Shown piece by piece: positions 1 through 8,789 of a stretch of 19,400 bases of DNA. A program made the position numbers and the translations under genes. How positions within the stretch are numbered: position 1 is the first letter of the stretch; the number at the start of each line of letters is the position of its first letter. Origin of the DNA: Akkermansiaceae bacterium UBA1518 (GTDB lineage Bacteria; Verrucomicrobiota; Verrucomicrobiia; Verrucomicrobiales; Akkermansiaceae). The notes under the pieces were generated by a model that was given only the letters and a program-made list of their open reading frames with translations, did not search any database and was not told where the DNA came from. The DNA lies in the NCBI GenBank assembly GCA_002323895.1, contig DCQM01000130.1:1-19400 (forward strand), read 5' to 3'.

Positions 1-86
1 ACGACGAGTCCGCCCAGAAATGCGGCTGTCAGAATCCCGCGGGAGCGGCGCCCTCGGCTTCTGTTTCCGTGAAATACCCTCTTCAT
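1..86 (-). CDS. N-terminus of an exported or membrane protein (partial, runs off the window)
   Basis: An open frame starts at an ATG at 86-84 and stays open to the window edge (28 complete codons). The peptide has a basic beginning (MKRVFHGNRSRGRRSRG) followed by a hydrophobic stretch (ILTAAFLGGLVV), as in an inner-membrane anchor or signal sequence. The ATG overlaps the TGA of the small upstream gene (ATGA), and AGGAG lies about 7 nt before it, so the start is well supported. It is the last visible gene of the minus-strand operon that begins with the AraC-type regulator. The family cannot be judged from 28 residues. A short secreted protein followed by an N-terminally anchored protein would fit an envelope or efflux module, but that is a guess. 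Confidence 0.5.
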   Translation of the reverse strand, partial: MKRVFHGNRSRGRRSRGILTAAFLGGLV

Positions 87-310
87 TTCATCTCCTGCAT
101 GGTTGTCCTCACCGCCGGCAGGTTCTCGACCAGGTTCGCGCTAGTGCATATCAGTTCGTCAAGTAACTGTTGACGGTCTAAGAGAAGTCTTTCCTTGTGT
201 CTCGGATCGACGGCGAGATGGATCCGCGCCTTCGCCGGTAAAGAAGCGGTGCTTGCTGTGGTGAATGTGAATAGGGCGGCTCCGATTGCGATGAGCGATC
301 TGATGTTCAT
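83..310 (-). CDS. Small secreted protein of unknown function (75 aa)
   Basis: I do not recognise the family. Residues 1 to about 23 look like a signal peptide: MNIR, then a hydrophobic core, then small residues ending near ASTAS. The predicted mature part is only about 50 residues, is charged and probably helical (HKERLLLDRQQLLDEL), and has a single Cys. The ATG is at 310-308, 35 nt after the stop of the MetE-like gene, so it probably belongs to the same transcript. Its TGA overlaps the next ATG (ATGA), and its last codons supply the AGGAG for that start. This coupling argues that the short frame is real. It could be a small periplasmic partner of the downstream membrane protein; nothing in the sequence shows this directly. 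Confidence 0.55.
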   Translation of the reverse strand: MNIRSLIAIGAALFTFTTASTASLPAKARIHLAVDPRHKERLLLDRQQLLDELICTSANLVENLPAVRTTMQEMK

Positions 311-345
311 GATTCTGTTCGTCGATGGATCTTGTGACTTTGATT

Positions 346-1365
346 CTATCCCAAGTAAAGATCGCGCCCCTTGGCGAGGTTGGCAATTTTGCGGTCGGCG
401 ATGGAGCGCTTGAGCATCCAGAATCCGCAGTCGGGGTGGATGAACTTTACGCGGCCTTCGCCGAGGGCGACCTCTGCTTCTTCGATCGACTTTGCGATCT
501 GATCGGGTGTCTCAACGTGGTTGATCTTGATGTCGACCACACCCAAACCGATACCGATCTCCGGGCGGATCTCCTTGAGGGCTTCAAGGTCGTCCTTAGG
601 TCGGTGGGCAAGCTCAAGCACAAGGTGATCGGCGTGTAGAGCGTTGAGAAATTCAAGTAGTGGCTTCCACTTACCGGCCTGAATAGTCTGACCGCCATAG
701 TTGCCGAAGCAGAAGTGGACGGCGGTCGGTCCATCGAAGGCGTCGAGGACGCGGTTCATGGCTTCGGCAGCGAGCGGGCCGTGTTCCGGGTTACCTGGGA
801 TGTTGGCCTCGTCAACTTGCAGGCAGGAGCAGGGAAGATCCTTCACTTGTTCGGCGAGGACGTCGGCAATAGCGAGGGTGAGGGCGTCGAAATCACCGTA
901 GTGATTGTCGAGTAAAGTGCGTGCCAGCATGTAGGGGCTAGTCACGGTGAACTTGAAGGCACCACCGGCCACGGACCCGGCGCGGCGGCAGTCCTCGATG
1001 AGGTTGAGGCCCCCGCCGGACAGAGCTTTGCGCACGACGGCGGCGGGCTTAGAGCGAAAGCCCATCTCCTGCTTGGCTCGAAAGGCTTCGGTGTCGGCAC
1101 GGCCTATGGTCGAATCGCAGCCGCCCATTGGGCCAACGAAATATTCTATCATCCCGTTGGTGTCCGGATGATTGACGTCGAAGCGATAAAGTTCTCCATC
1201 GGTGGGGAGATCGATGCCGGACTGACGCTGGGTGTCGAAGATCACGCGGGTGGCGTCGATGACAGCCTGCTCGGAAGGCAGGGCGCTGAGCCAATCAGGG
1301 ACCGGATAGGAGCCGACGGTGGTTGTCAGGATACGAGGGGAGCTGGGAATAGATGGAGTGTTCAT
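346..1365 (-). CDS. MetE C-terminal-like zinc methyltransferase (cobalamin-independent methionine synthase superfamily)
   Basis: The 339-residue protein matches the single-barrel, catalytic-half-only members of the MetE/UROD-like superfamily; full-length MetE is about 750 residues and has an extra N-terminal barrel. The expected zinc-site residues are visible: His217 and Cys219 in VHFCFGNYGG, Glu251 in LVLELAHRPKDD, and Cys313 in IHPDCGFWML. The N-terminal TTTVGSYPVP motif is also typical. Family members move a methyl or alkyl group to or from a thiol: core methionine synthases use homocysteine, epoxyalkane:coenzyme M transferases use CoM. The substrate here is not determined. The ATG at 1365 overlaps the stop of the symporter gene (ATGA), so the enzyme probably acts on something that transporter imports. 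A housekeeping methionine synthase is possible but less natural in this setting. No signal peptide is seen, so it should be cytoplasmic. Confidence 0.85.
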   Translation of the reverse strand: MNTPSIPSSPRILTTTVGSYPVPDWLSALPSEQAVIDATRVIFDTQRQSGIDLPTDGELYRFDVNHPDTNGMIEYFVGPMGGCDSTIGRADTEAFRAKQEMGFRSKPAAVVRKALSGGGLNLIEDCRRAGSVAGGAFKFTVTSPYMLARTLLDNHYGDFDALTLAIADVLAEQVKDLPCSCLQVDEANIPGNPEHGPLAAEAMNRVLDAFDGPTAVHFCFGNYGGQTIQAGKWKPLLEFLNALHADHLVLELAHRPKDDLEALKEIRPEIGIGLGVVDIKINHVETPDQIAKSIEEAEVALGEGRVKFIHPDCGFWMLKRSIADRKIANLAKGRDLYLG

Positions 1366-3005
1366 TGTTTGGAAATTGGTAGGTCTGCTTTTAGTTGTGG
1401 TTGGTTTCTCAAGTCTTGGGCAAAGGCCTCGCGATGCGCGGTATCCGGAGGCGTCGTGAAGCGGCTGACGAAGACGAAGACGATCGTATTAACGACCATG
1501 CCGCAGAAGCCGACGTCGAGGAGGGCCTTGAGCTTGCCGGTGCCTGAGACTAGCGCGCTGCCTTCGCCGAAGAGGAGGGCTCCAAGAGGCGGGAAGAGGA
1601 AGACGACAATCATGCCAGCGACCAGTCCCGCTACTGCACCTGCCTTGGTGCCCCGACGGAGGAAGAGGAGGTCGATGGTGATGGGGAGGAGTTGCGCCGA
1701 GAAGGCCATCGCGAGGAAGAAGAAGGCCGCGATGGTATCGAGGAGATTTGTCCCGGATCCCGCGTAGGTGATTCCCGCTGCCGCCAGAGTGGCGATCACG
1801 ATAACGGCCCTTCCAAACCAGGTGCGTTCCTTCTCCCCGGCTTTCGGCCGGAGTTGATGGTAAACATCGCGGGTGGCTACGGCGGAAAGGGCGTGGAGGT
1901 TTGAGTCGGCGGTGGACATTGACGCTGCCATGACTGCCACGAGAATTAGGGAGACAAGGATGACGCCCACCGTTCCGAGGAGTTCGGGAAAGAGATCCTG
2001 AATGACCCGCACCACGATCTGATCCGGATTGGTGAGGCCTACGGGCAGAGAGCCGTCGGCAAGCATCGGGTAGAGGGCCCGACCACCGAGGCCGACTAGG
2101 AAGACGCCGAATATGAAGCAGATCGGCAGGATGGTGGAGAAAGCAATGGCGGTGCGCCGCAAAGTGGCGGAGTCACGGGCCGCATAAAATCGCATCCACT
2201 GTGCTGGCTGCACGATGCTAGCCAGCGATGCGAAAGCGCAGAACGTGACGGCATGCCAGGCGTTGAATTTGGCCGGGGCATCCGGCATGGTGAGGAGCTG
2301 GCCGTCGAGTTGACTCACTTCCTTGAAGTAGCCACTCGGACCACCAAGGGCGTGCATGAGGACGACCCCGGAAAGGAGCATTGCTGAGAGGAGGAGCAAT
2401 CCCTGCAAGACGTCGGTCCAGGCCACCGAGCGCATCCCGCCCACGATCACGTAGGTCATCGTTATCAGCGAAAGGGCGCCGACCCCGGCATTCTCCATGG
2501 TCAACTCCTGACCTAGAAGCGTCACACTGGCGATATCCGGGAAAAGACCTTGGGCGAGGATGCCTCCGGCCTTTACCTGCATCACAACGTAAGGGACAAC
2601 GTAGAGGGCTCCGAGAAAGGCCACCATTCCACGGATGAATTGTGAGTCGCCGTAGTAGTCCGCGATCATGTCGGCCGGGGTGATGTATCCGCGTTTGCGA
2701 CCGATGCGGCGGATGGGATTGCCGAGGATGTAGATCGCAGCGGCGGCTACTGGTAGATTGAGGGCATAGAACATCGGCGGGACGCCGTTGCCATAGACCC
2801 ATCCTGGAAAGGTGAGGATGGCGAAGCCCGAAAAATAGGTCGCCATGATGGTGAGCGAGGTGGTGAGTACCCCCTGGCCACGGCTTGCGAGGTAGTAGTC
2901 CGCTTCGGCGTGCTTGGCCCGGCGGCTCTTCAGAAGGCCAAGGATCCCAAGGGTAAGGAGCCCGCCGAGATAGAGGACCAGGGTAATGTGTGGGATGTAG
3001 TCCAT
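1362..3005 (-). CDS. Sodium:solute symporter (SSS family)
   Basis: The 547-residue protein is highly hydrophobic with about 13 predicted membrane spans, the usual size for the SSS (LeuT-fold) family. Typical signatures are visible: GGMRSVAWTDVLQG at residues 189-202, and the later AASMSTADSNLHALSAVATRD segment, where the sodium-site serines of the family lie. It should import a small organic solute with Na+ across the inner membrane; sequence alone does not name the substrate, since SSS members carry sugars, amino acids, organic acids and others. Its ATG at 3005 overlaps the stop of the small membrane protein (TGATG), and its own stop overlaps the MetE-like start, giving strict coupling on both sides. 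The AraC-type regulator upstream suggests induction by the imported compound or a derivative. Confidence 0.92.
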   Translation of the reverse strand: MDYIPHITLVLYLGGLLTLGILGLLKSRRAKHAEADYYLASRGQGVLTTSLTIMATYFSGFAILTFPGWVYGNGVPPMFYALNLPVAAAAIYILGNPIRRIGRKRGYITPADMIADYYGDSQFIRGMVAFLGALYVVPYVVMQVKAGGILAQGLFPDIASVTLLGQELTMENAGVGALSLITMTYVIVGGMRSVAWTDVLQGLLLLSAMLLSGVVLMHALGGPSGYFKEVSQLDGQLLTMPDAPAKFNAWHAVTFCAFASLASIVQPAQWMRFYAARDSATLRRTAIAFSTILPICFIFGVFLVGLGGRALYPMLADGSLPVGLTNPDQIVVRVIQDLFPELLGTVGVILVSLILVAVMAASMSTADSNLHALSAVATRDVYHQLRPKAGEKERTWFGRAVIVIATLAAAGITYAGSGTNLLDTIAAFFFLAMAFSAQLLPITIDLLFLRRGTKAGAVAGLVAGMIVVFLFPPLGALLFGEGSALVSGTGKLKALLDVGFCGMVVNTIVFVFVSRFTTPPDTAHREAFAQDLRNQPQLKADLPISKQ

Positions 3006-3241
3006 CAGTCTTCGTCTCTCCAGAGGTTGCGGGCGGCGATGAGAATACAGCTCGTCATGACGAGGCAGGTGAAGACGAGCCAGAGGTAAAGAGCAGGCAC
3101 ACCGAAGAGGAAGCGGACGTTTTCGGGGTCCCCGCCGCTGAGATGGGCGCCGAGGCCGGGACCGATCAGGAGGGCGGTGAGGAACACGACCGTCAAGCGG
3201 ATGCGGAGCGGTCGGAGCTTGTCGGGAGGTGGATCAGTCAT
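3005..3241 (-). CDS. Two-helix small membrane protein, probable symporter partner (DUF3311-like)
   Basis: This 78-residue protein has a short basic N-terminus and two hydrophobic segments, about residues 15-33 (RLTVVFLTALLIGPGLGAH) and 43-70 (including FGVPALYLWLVFTCLV). Small two-span proteins of the DUF3311, DUF485 or DUF4212 type are commonly encoded just before SSS symporters; this one looks closest to DUF3311, by general pattern only. I chose the ATG at 3241, not the longer in-frame start at 3364. The ATG overlaps the stop of the regulator gene (ATGA), and the extra 41 residues lie antisense-like inside the AraC gene with no membrane-protein character. The role is probably assembly or stability of the symporter. 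Confidence 0.75.
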   Translation of the reverse strand: MTDPPPDKLRPLRIRLTVVFLTALLIGPGLGAHLSGGDPENVRFLFGVPALYLWLVFTCLVMTSCILIAARNLWRDED

Positions 3242-4167
3242 GAGGCGATGGGTTGGTGGTCGGCGGAATTGCCGCTGGCGAGAAATTCTCCGGGAGTCAT
3301 TCCGCTCTGGCGTTTGAAGACCCGATAGAAGTAGGCCACATCGCGGAAGCCCGACTCGTAGCATGAGTAGAGGATGTGTTGGGTCTCACGAAGGCGCTCC
3401 ATGGCATACTTGATACGGCGCTCGTTTACGTAGTTGGTCAGAGTGCGCCCGGTGCGCAATTTGAAGAGGTCGGTGAAGCGGCGGGAAGACAAGTTGCACC
3501 GTGAGGCAAGTTCGGGGAGAAGGATCTGCTTGTAGAAGTTGGCATCGAGATGCTCGATGATCGCGTCGATGGCATGATTGCTATTTCGTCCGGAGTGTTC
3601 CGCAGGAATACAGGACCTGATGGTGTGCACGAGTAGGTCCCCTGCTGCCGAAATACTGGCGAGTTCCCAGCCGGGCTGAGAGAGGGTCTGCTCACGGAGC
3701 ATGAGCTTGAGTAGGTCGATCATCTCGCTGTGCTGAAACGCTCCCCGGGCGTGACGAGGAAGGCCGGGGGAAAGGCTGGCGCATGCTTCCTTCCACACTG
3801 CTTCGCGCCGGCCTCCGGGAACCAGAAAGCGGTCATTCATACAGGCGATGACAAGAGTAAGGGGTTCGGTGTGGTGATCGATGAAGCGGTGCTCGAGGCC
3901 TGCAGGAAGGACGAGGAATTGGTCTCGCTGAATGGAGATTATTCCCTGCTTGAGTTCGAGTTGACCCCGGCCCATTGCGACCCAACAAAACTTGTGAAAG
4001 GGCCATTGTTGCCGCTCCATGTGAAAGGTTTCGGCGTGGTGACTTTCGATCACGGTCAGTCCGTGTTCCGGAAAGTGGACATCGGCGGGACGGCTCCGAC
4101 GGGGGAGTTGATCCTGCGGCTGAATGTCGTGTTTGCTCATTTGGTCAATAGATAGGGGGAGAAGCAA
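3238..4167 (-). CDS. AraC-family transcriptional regulator with N-terminal cupin-type sensor
   Basis: The 309-residue protein has an N-terminal ligand-sensing region (about 35-130, cupin-like, with LPAGLEHRF typical of the barrel) and a C-terminal double helix-turn-helix. The first helix-turn-helix is near 215-238 (LPELASRCNLSSRRFTDLF), the second near 264-290 (ESGFRDVAYFYRVFKRQSG), followed by the usual TPGEF ending. It should bind DNA in response to a small molecule, most simply the solute carried by the co-transcribed symporter. It is the first gene of the operon. The start is uncertain: TTG at 4167 has a GAGGTG about 4 nt upstream, while ATG at 4140 (MSKHD) has no clear ribosome site. Starting at 4140 would lose nine residues and no domain. 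Confidence 0.92.
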   Translation of the reverse strand: MLLPLSIDQMSKHDIQPQDQLPRRSRPADVHFPEHGLTVIESHHAETFHMERQQWPFHKFCWVAMGRGQLELKQGIISIQRDQFLVLPAGLEHRFIDHHTEPLTLVIACMNDRFLVPGGRREAVWKEACASLSPGLPRHARGAFQHSEMIDLLKLMLREQTLSQPGWELASISAAGDLLVHTIRSCIPAEHSGRNSNHAIDAIIEHLDANFYKQILLPELASRCNLSSRRFTDLFKLRTGRTLTNYVNERRIKYAMERLRETQHILYSCYESGFRDVAYFYRVFKRQSGMTPGEFLASGNSADHQPIAS

Positions 4168-4407
4168 AAAGCACCTCTTACACCTTTAAATCAAAAGTAT
4201 CCGGCCCATATGATAAAGGGAAATCAGCATTGCTTCCTAATAATACAATAAAGTGCGGCCGAATTAGCCAAGGAATTACACGGGATATGGCCTAAGGTCA
4301 CATCGGAGAACATCAAAGGCACCGCCTAGTCTAGTGCTGTCCGCCCCTTTCGCTACGGGATCTTGCAGGCCCACTCAAAAAATGAAAAGCTGACCTACCA
4401 GTCGACC
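4168..4407. promoter_or_regulatory. Divergent intergenic region between the AraC operon and the first PSD1 operon
   Basis: This AT-richer gap of about 240 bp separates two oppositely read operons, so both promoters should lie here, and an operator for the AraC-type regulator is likely. I see no box pair that I would call with confidence. TTGGCT and TTGTAT at 17-nt spacing on the minus strand is only a weak match. No riboswitch or RNA gene is apparent. A TTG at 4363 opens the plus-strand frame earlier, but the added residues precede a normal signal peptide and are probably leader sequence. Confidence 0.4.
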
Positions 4408-7326
4408 ATGAATTTTCCAAGAACAACATCTCTTCTTCGCTTGGCCGCCATTCTGGTAGTGGTTCTTCCGGTTCGTGCGGAGGTTGATTTTGGTCGTGAT
4501 GTTTTGCCAATTTTCAGTGTCAAGTGTGCCAGTTGTCATGGCGGAGTGAAGAAGACGAGCGGATTCACTTTCACGAATTATCGGACCTTGTTCGCGCCCG
4601 CCAAATCCGGCGCGATTCCCATCGTCCCGGGCAAGCCGGAGAACAGCGAAGTGATCGCACGCATTGGACATGCCGATCCTGACGAGCGGATGCCACCAGA
4701 GGGCGACGCCTTGGAACCAGAAGAAATCGAGACTTTGAAGGAGTGGATCGCATCTGGTGCGGAATGGCAGGAGCACTGGGCATTCGCGCCGCGTAATCCT
4801 GGGATACGGCCGCGTAATAAAAATACCACCTGGCCGGTGAACGGGATCGACTATTATGTTCTTGCGAATCTCGAGACGGCGGGAATTGAGCCTTCGCCGG
4901 AGGCCGATCGTTACACTTTGATTCGGCGCGTTGCGCTCGACTTCACTGGGCTGCCGCCGAGCCTCATCGAGGTCGATGCCTTCGTTGCTGACAAATCACC
5001 AAATGCCTATGAGAAGATCGTAGACCACTACCTAGCATCGCCCCATTTCGGTGAACGCTGGGCACGCCACTGGCTGGATCAGGCTCGCTACGCCGACTCT
5101 GATGGTTATGAAAAAGACAATGCCCGTGGCGATGCCTGGGTGTGGCGCCAGTGGGTGATCGATTCCCTCAATCGCGACCAGCCCTTCGATCAATTCGCCA
5201 TCGAGCAGATCGCCGGCGACCTGATTCCGGATGCGACGCCCGAACAGCATCTCGCTACTGCTTTTCATCGCCAGACTCTCTTCAACCGTGAGGGTGGCGT
5301 TGATCCGGAAGAGGATCGAACCAAGCGCGTGATTGATCGTGCCACGACGACTGCCACAACCTGGCTCGGATTGACGATGCAATGCGCGCAGTGTCACGAC
5401 CATCCTTACGACCCGATTACGCAAAAGGAATTCTATCAATTCTACTCCTTCTTCAACAACGCCGACGAATCGACGGTCGGCGTGCCAAAATTTCGTGTCT
5501 CTGATCTCGCTCCCAAAGAAGCCACCCTAGAAAAGGCGAAGGTTGTGGCACGAGCCGAGGCAGAGCTATGGGTGAAGAACACAAGCGCCTCTCTCGCATA
5601 CAATGCCGCGCATCCTTCCACGACTGAACTTCCGAAAGTTCTCAAAGCCGAATCTGCCTCTGGTGCGAAATTGGAATTGCAAAAAGATGGCTCGTTGCTG
5701 GTGACTGGAGCGATCCCGGACAAGGACGTTTACACCCTGCGCCTAAGTATTTCCCAAGCAGGTGTCAGTGCCCTCAAACTCGAAGTGTTGCCAGACAAAG
5801 GTCTTCCTAAAAACGGTCCCGGCCGTGCCAAGAATGGCAACTTTGTCCTCGAGCAGATTCTTGTCGAGGGGCGCCAGCTGAACTCGGCAACTGCAGATTT
5901 TCACCAACAGAAACTAGATCCAGGTGGTGCCCTCAAAGAAGCGGAGAAAACGGGGTGGGCGATCAGCCCGGAGATGGGCAAGGCACATCAGGCGACCTTT
6001 GGGCTCGAGACTCCCATCGCCAAGCCTAGCGAAATCACGGTGAAATTGGTGCAAAATTATGGCGGCAATCATGTCATTGGACGGTTCCGATTAAGCGCGA
6101 TCAGCGGAGAGCAACGTCCGGTGCCAAGTGAGTTGCGCAAATTGAGACCGGATCAATTTGATGAACTGGAGAAACACTACTTCGCCCGGATCAATCAAAC
6201 GACCGCCGCACTTGCCAACGAGCTGGCCGAAGCAAAAAAGCGCAATCGGGTTAATGCTCGCGTGATCCGGCAACGCAACAAATCACCACGCCCGACCTAT
6301 ATCTTCCACCGTGGCGATTTTCTCCAACCACAGAAAGATCTAGGTGTAGTACAGAGTGCGCCGCCCGCGCTGGCTCATCGATTCGAAAAAGAGAATGCCA
6401 CGCGTCTCGATCTTGCCAGATGGCTGGTTGCCGAAGAGAACCCGCTCACCGCCCGCGTCGTTAGCAATGTCATCTGGTCGCACCTCTTTGGAGAAGGTCT
6501 CGCTCCCACACTCGACGACTTCGGTAGCCGCGCACCAAGGCCAATTCATGCGCGATTGCTCGATTGGCTCGCAAACGAATTCATTCGTCTGGGGTGGAGC
6601 CGCAAGCAACTCATCAAGACGATTGTCATGTCTCGGAGCTATCGCCAAGCGAGCGCCCACCGCCCGGAACTGATCAGCTTTGATGCCAATAATCGGCTGT
6701 TGCACCGCCAGAATCGGCCCCGCGTCGAAGCGGAGATCGTGCGTGATCTGCATCTGTCGGTGAGCGGGCTCTTGTCGAAGAAAGTTGGCGGTGAGAGCGT
6801 ATTCCCACCAATTCCCGCGGACGTCGCCGCGCAGAGCTATGCCTCAAGCTTCAAGTGGAAAACCAGCAGCGGGAGTGATCGCTACCGCAGGGGGATGTAC
6901 ACCTTTTTCAAACGCACCGCGCCTGATCCCAACCTGCTCACCTTCGACTGCCCGGATTCCAATCTGACGGTCATTTCCCGTTCGAGTTCCAACACGCCAC
7001 TGATGGCTCTCGCGACGCTGCAAAACGAAGTCTTCCACGAAGCCGCGCAAACTTTTACTAAAAACCTGCTGGAAAATCCTGCACTGCAAACTGACCTGGG
7101 GCGGCTGACCCAGGCGTTCCGCGCCTGTCTTGCCAGATTCCCGGAAGAGGCCGAGCTCGTCACTTTGACCGGTCTACTCAAAGATAACCGCGAATACTAT
7201 CAGAACGACAAGGAATCAGCTCTCAAACTGGCCCCCTCCAAACATCCCGATCCGGTCGAGGCCGCCGCATGGGTCGCCACCGTCCGGATTATCACCAACC
7301 TCGACGAGTTTATCGTTCGCAATTAG
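4408..7326 (+). CDS. PSD1 protein: haem-binding PSCyt1 domain, DUF1549, DUF1553 (exported)
   Basis: Starting from ATG 4408 (MNFPRT) the protein is 972 residues with a clear signal peptide, cleavage likely after VRA at 24. Next is a PSCyt1-type cytochrome domain: CASCH at 40-44, and RMPPEGD with Met95 as possible axial ligand. DUF1549 covers about 143-355 and includes SPHFGERWARHWLDQARYAD and a second CxxCH, CAQCHDH, at 326-332. A beta-rich insert runs roughly 415-570, and DUF1553 about 664-960 (LARWLVAEENPLTARVVSNVIW, LGWSRKQLIKTI). Such proteins are abundant in Planctomycetota and Verrucomicrobiota and may be redox proteins acting outside the cytoplasm on polymers, but no reaction is established. 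The gene is 2 nt from the DUF1501 gene that usually partners it. No strong ribosome site precedes the ATG; TTG 4363 is the in-frame alternative. Confidence 0.93.
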   Translation: MNFPRTTSLLRLAAILVVVLPVRAEVDFGRDVLPIFSVKCASCHGGVKKTSGFTFTNYRTLFAPAKSGAIPIVPGKPENSEVIARIGHADPDERMPPEGDALEPEEIETLKEWIASGAEWQEHWAFAPRNPGIRPRNKNTTWPVNGIDYYVLANLETAGIEPSPEADRYTLIRRVALDFTGLPPSLIEVDAFVADKSPNAYEKIVDHYLASPHFGERWARHWLDQARYADSDGYEKDNARGDAWVWRQWVIDSLNRDQPFDQFAIEQIAGDLIPDATPEQHLATAFHRQTLFNREGGVDPEEDRTKRVIDRATTTATTWLGLTMQCAQCHDHPYDPITQKEFYQFYSFFNNADESTVGVPKFRVSDLAPKEATLEKAKVVARAEAELWVKNTSASLAYNAAHPSTTELPKVLKAESASGAKLELQKDGSLLVTGAIPDKDVYTLRLSISQAGVSALKLEVLPDKGLPKNGPGRAKNGNFVLEQILVEGRQLNSATADFHQQKLDPGGALKEAEKTGWAISPEMGKAHQATFGLETPIAKPSEITVKLVQNYGGNHVIGRFRLSAISGEQRPVPSELRKLRPDQFDELEKHYFARINQTTAALANELAEAKKRNRVNARVIRQRNKSPRPTYIFHRGDFLQPQKDLGVVQSAPPALAHRFEKENATRLDLARWLVAEENPLTARVVSNVIWSHLFGEGLAPTLDDFGSRAPRPIHARLLDWLANEFIRLGWSRKQLIKTIVMSRSYRQASAHRPELISFDANNRLLHRQNRPRVEAEIVRDLHLSVSGLLSKKVGGESVFPPIPADVAAQSYASSFKWKTSSGSDRYRRGMYTFFKRTAPDPNLLTFDCPDSNLTVISRSSSNTPLMALATLQNEVFHEAAQTFTKNLLENPALQTDLGRLTQAFRACLARFPEEAELVTLTGLLKDNREYYQNDKESALKLAPSKHPDPVEAAAWVATVRIITNLDEFIVRN

Positions 7327-7328
7327 GC

Positions 7329-8789
7329 ATGCATCCAATCGAAGAATATCAGCAACTGACCCGCCGGCATTTTCTCACTTCAGCTGCCGGGGGCATCGGA
7401 GGAACTGCCCTTGCTTCCATGCTTGGTTCGGATTTGACCAGCCCGATGGCACCGAAGCTCTCGCAGTTTGCGCCCAAGGCAAAAAACTGCATTTTCTTTT
7501 TCATGGCTGGGGCGCCTTCGCAGCTCGATCTTTTTGATCCAAAGCCAAAACTCAACGAGCTGGATGGTAAGAAGATGGACGGCTCACTCTTGGAAGGAAA
7601 ACGATTTGCCTTCATCAAAAAAGAGTCAGCAGTTTTGATGGGATCGAATCGAAAATTTGCGCAGCACGGACAAAGTGGAATGTGGTTTTCCGATCTGGTG
7701 CCGAACCTCGCAACTTGTGCAGACGATTTGTGCATGGTGCGCAGCTTGCACACGGATCAGTTCAATCACCACCCAGGACAACTTCTGATGCAAACTGGCG
7801 AGGCTAACTTTGGTCGCCCGGCGATTGGTTCTTGGCTCACCTATGGTCTGGGCAGCGAAACCCAAAACTTGCCTGGCTACGTGGTTCTCACTGCTGGGCG
7901 AGGTTCGAGTGGAGGAGCAACGCTGTGGCAGAGCGGGTTTCTTCCTTCGGTTTACGAAGGAGTGCGCTTTCGAAACTCTGGTGATCCGGTCTTGAATCTC
8001 ACCAATCCGGCAGGCCTCCCGGACAAACTGCAGCGACGGGGACTCGATGCCTTGAATGAGCTTAACGCAATGCGTCACGCGAAGATGCATGATCCCGAGA
8101 TCGCTAGCCGTATTGCAAGTTACGAACTCGCCTTCCGGATGCAATCAGCAGCACCGGAACTCGCCGATCTCAGCGGGGAGAGTGAGGCCACCAAGGAGGC
8201 ATACGGCCTTAATCGTAAGGACCCGAAAGGTGGTGGGCGTGGTAGCGGCGGTGGCGAAACTTATGAGACCTTCGGGCGTAATTGCCTTCTCGCGCGTCGT
8301 ATGGTCGAGCGCGGAGTTCGCTTCGTTAATATTGTGCATGCCTCGTGGGACCACCATTCAAACCTCGATCATGAACTCGAGTTCAATGCCGGCATGAGCG
8401 ATCAGCCAGTTGCGGCGCTTATCAAGGATCTCAAGCAACGCGGCCTACTTGATGAAACTCTCGTTGTCTGGGGATCCGAATTTGGACGCACGCCACTGGG
8501 TGAAAATCGCCCTGGTAGAAAAGCCAACACTGGACGTGATCACCATCCGAATGCCTTCACAATGTTCATGGCAGGAGGAGGCGTCAAAGGAGGGCTTACT
8601 TATGGCGAGACTGATGAGATTGGTTGGGATCCCACGGTTGATCCGGTCCACGCCAACGATTTCCACGCCACCCTGTTGGCAATGTTTGGCCTCGATCATG
8701 AGCGCCTCACTCACCGCCACAGCGGACTGGAACATCGATTGACCAGCGTGACCCGTAAATCCAAAATCATCGATGAGTGGATAGCTTAG
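7329..8789 (+). CDS. DUF1501 protein, Tat-exported, sulfatase/phosphatase-like fold
   Basis: From ATG 7329 the protein is 486 residues. The start follows the PSD1 stop by 2 nt, which is typical of this pair; a longer frame from 7269 would overlap the PSD1 gene and displace the signal. A twin-arginine signal is visible at 12-13 (TRRHFLTSAAGGIGGTALAS), so export is expected in folded form. Family landmarks are GAPSQLDLFDPKP near 61-73, NIVHASWDHH at 334-343, GSEFGRTP at 382-389 and GRDHHPNAFT at 402-411. These His/Asp/Glu clusters recall metal sites of the alkaline phosphatase/sulfatase superfamily, to which DUF1501 is distantly related; hydrolysis of sulfate or phosphate esters is therefore plausible but unproven. 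A Gly-rich linker lies at about 301-309. Confidence 0.92.
   Translation: MHPIEEYQQLTRRHFLTSAAGGIGGTALASMLGSDLTSPMAPKLSQFAPKAKNCIFFFMAGAPSQLDLFDPKPKLNELDGKKMDGSLLEGKRFAFIKKESAVLMGSNRKFAQHGQSGMWFSDLVPNLATCADDLCMVRSLHTDQFNHHPGQLLMQTGEANFGRPAIGSWLTYGLGSETQNLPGYVVLTAGRGSSGGATLWQSGFLPSVYEGVRFRNSGDPVLNLTNPAGLPDKLQRRGLDALNELNAMRHAKMHDPEIASRIASYELAFRMQSAAPELADLSGESEATKEAYGLNRKDPKGGGRGSGGGETYETFGRNCLLARRMVERGVRFVNIVHASWDHHSNLDHELEFNAGMSDQPVAALIKDLKQRGLLDETLVVWGSEFGRTPLGENRPGRKANTGRDHHPNAFTMFMAGGGVKGGLTYGETDEIGWDPTVDPVHANDFHATLLAMFGLDHERLTHRHSGLEHRLTSVTRKSKIIDEWIA

Noticed and set aside
195..1767. Several plus-strand frames of 66-199 codons over the minus-strand operon
   Set aside because: They lie antisense to the MetE-like and symporter genes, have low-complexity Arg/Lys-rich products typical of GC-rich shadow frames, and have no ribosome sites or family features.
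3242..3364. Longer N-terminus for the small two-helix membrane protein
   Set aside because: The extra 41 residues come from another frame of the AraC gene and lack membrane character; the ATG at 3241 overlaps the regulator stop in the usual ATGA manner.
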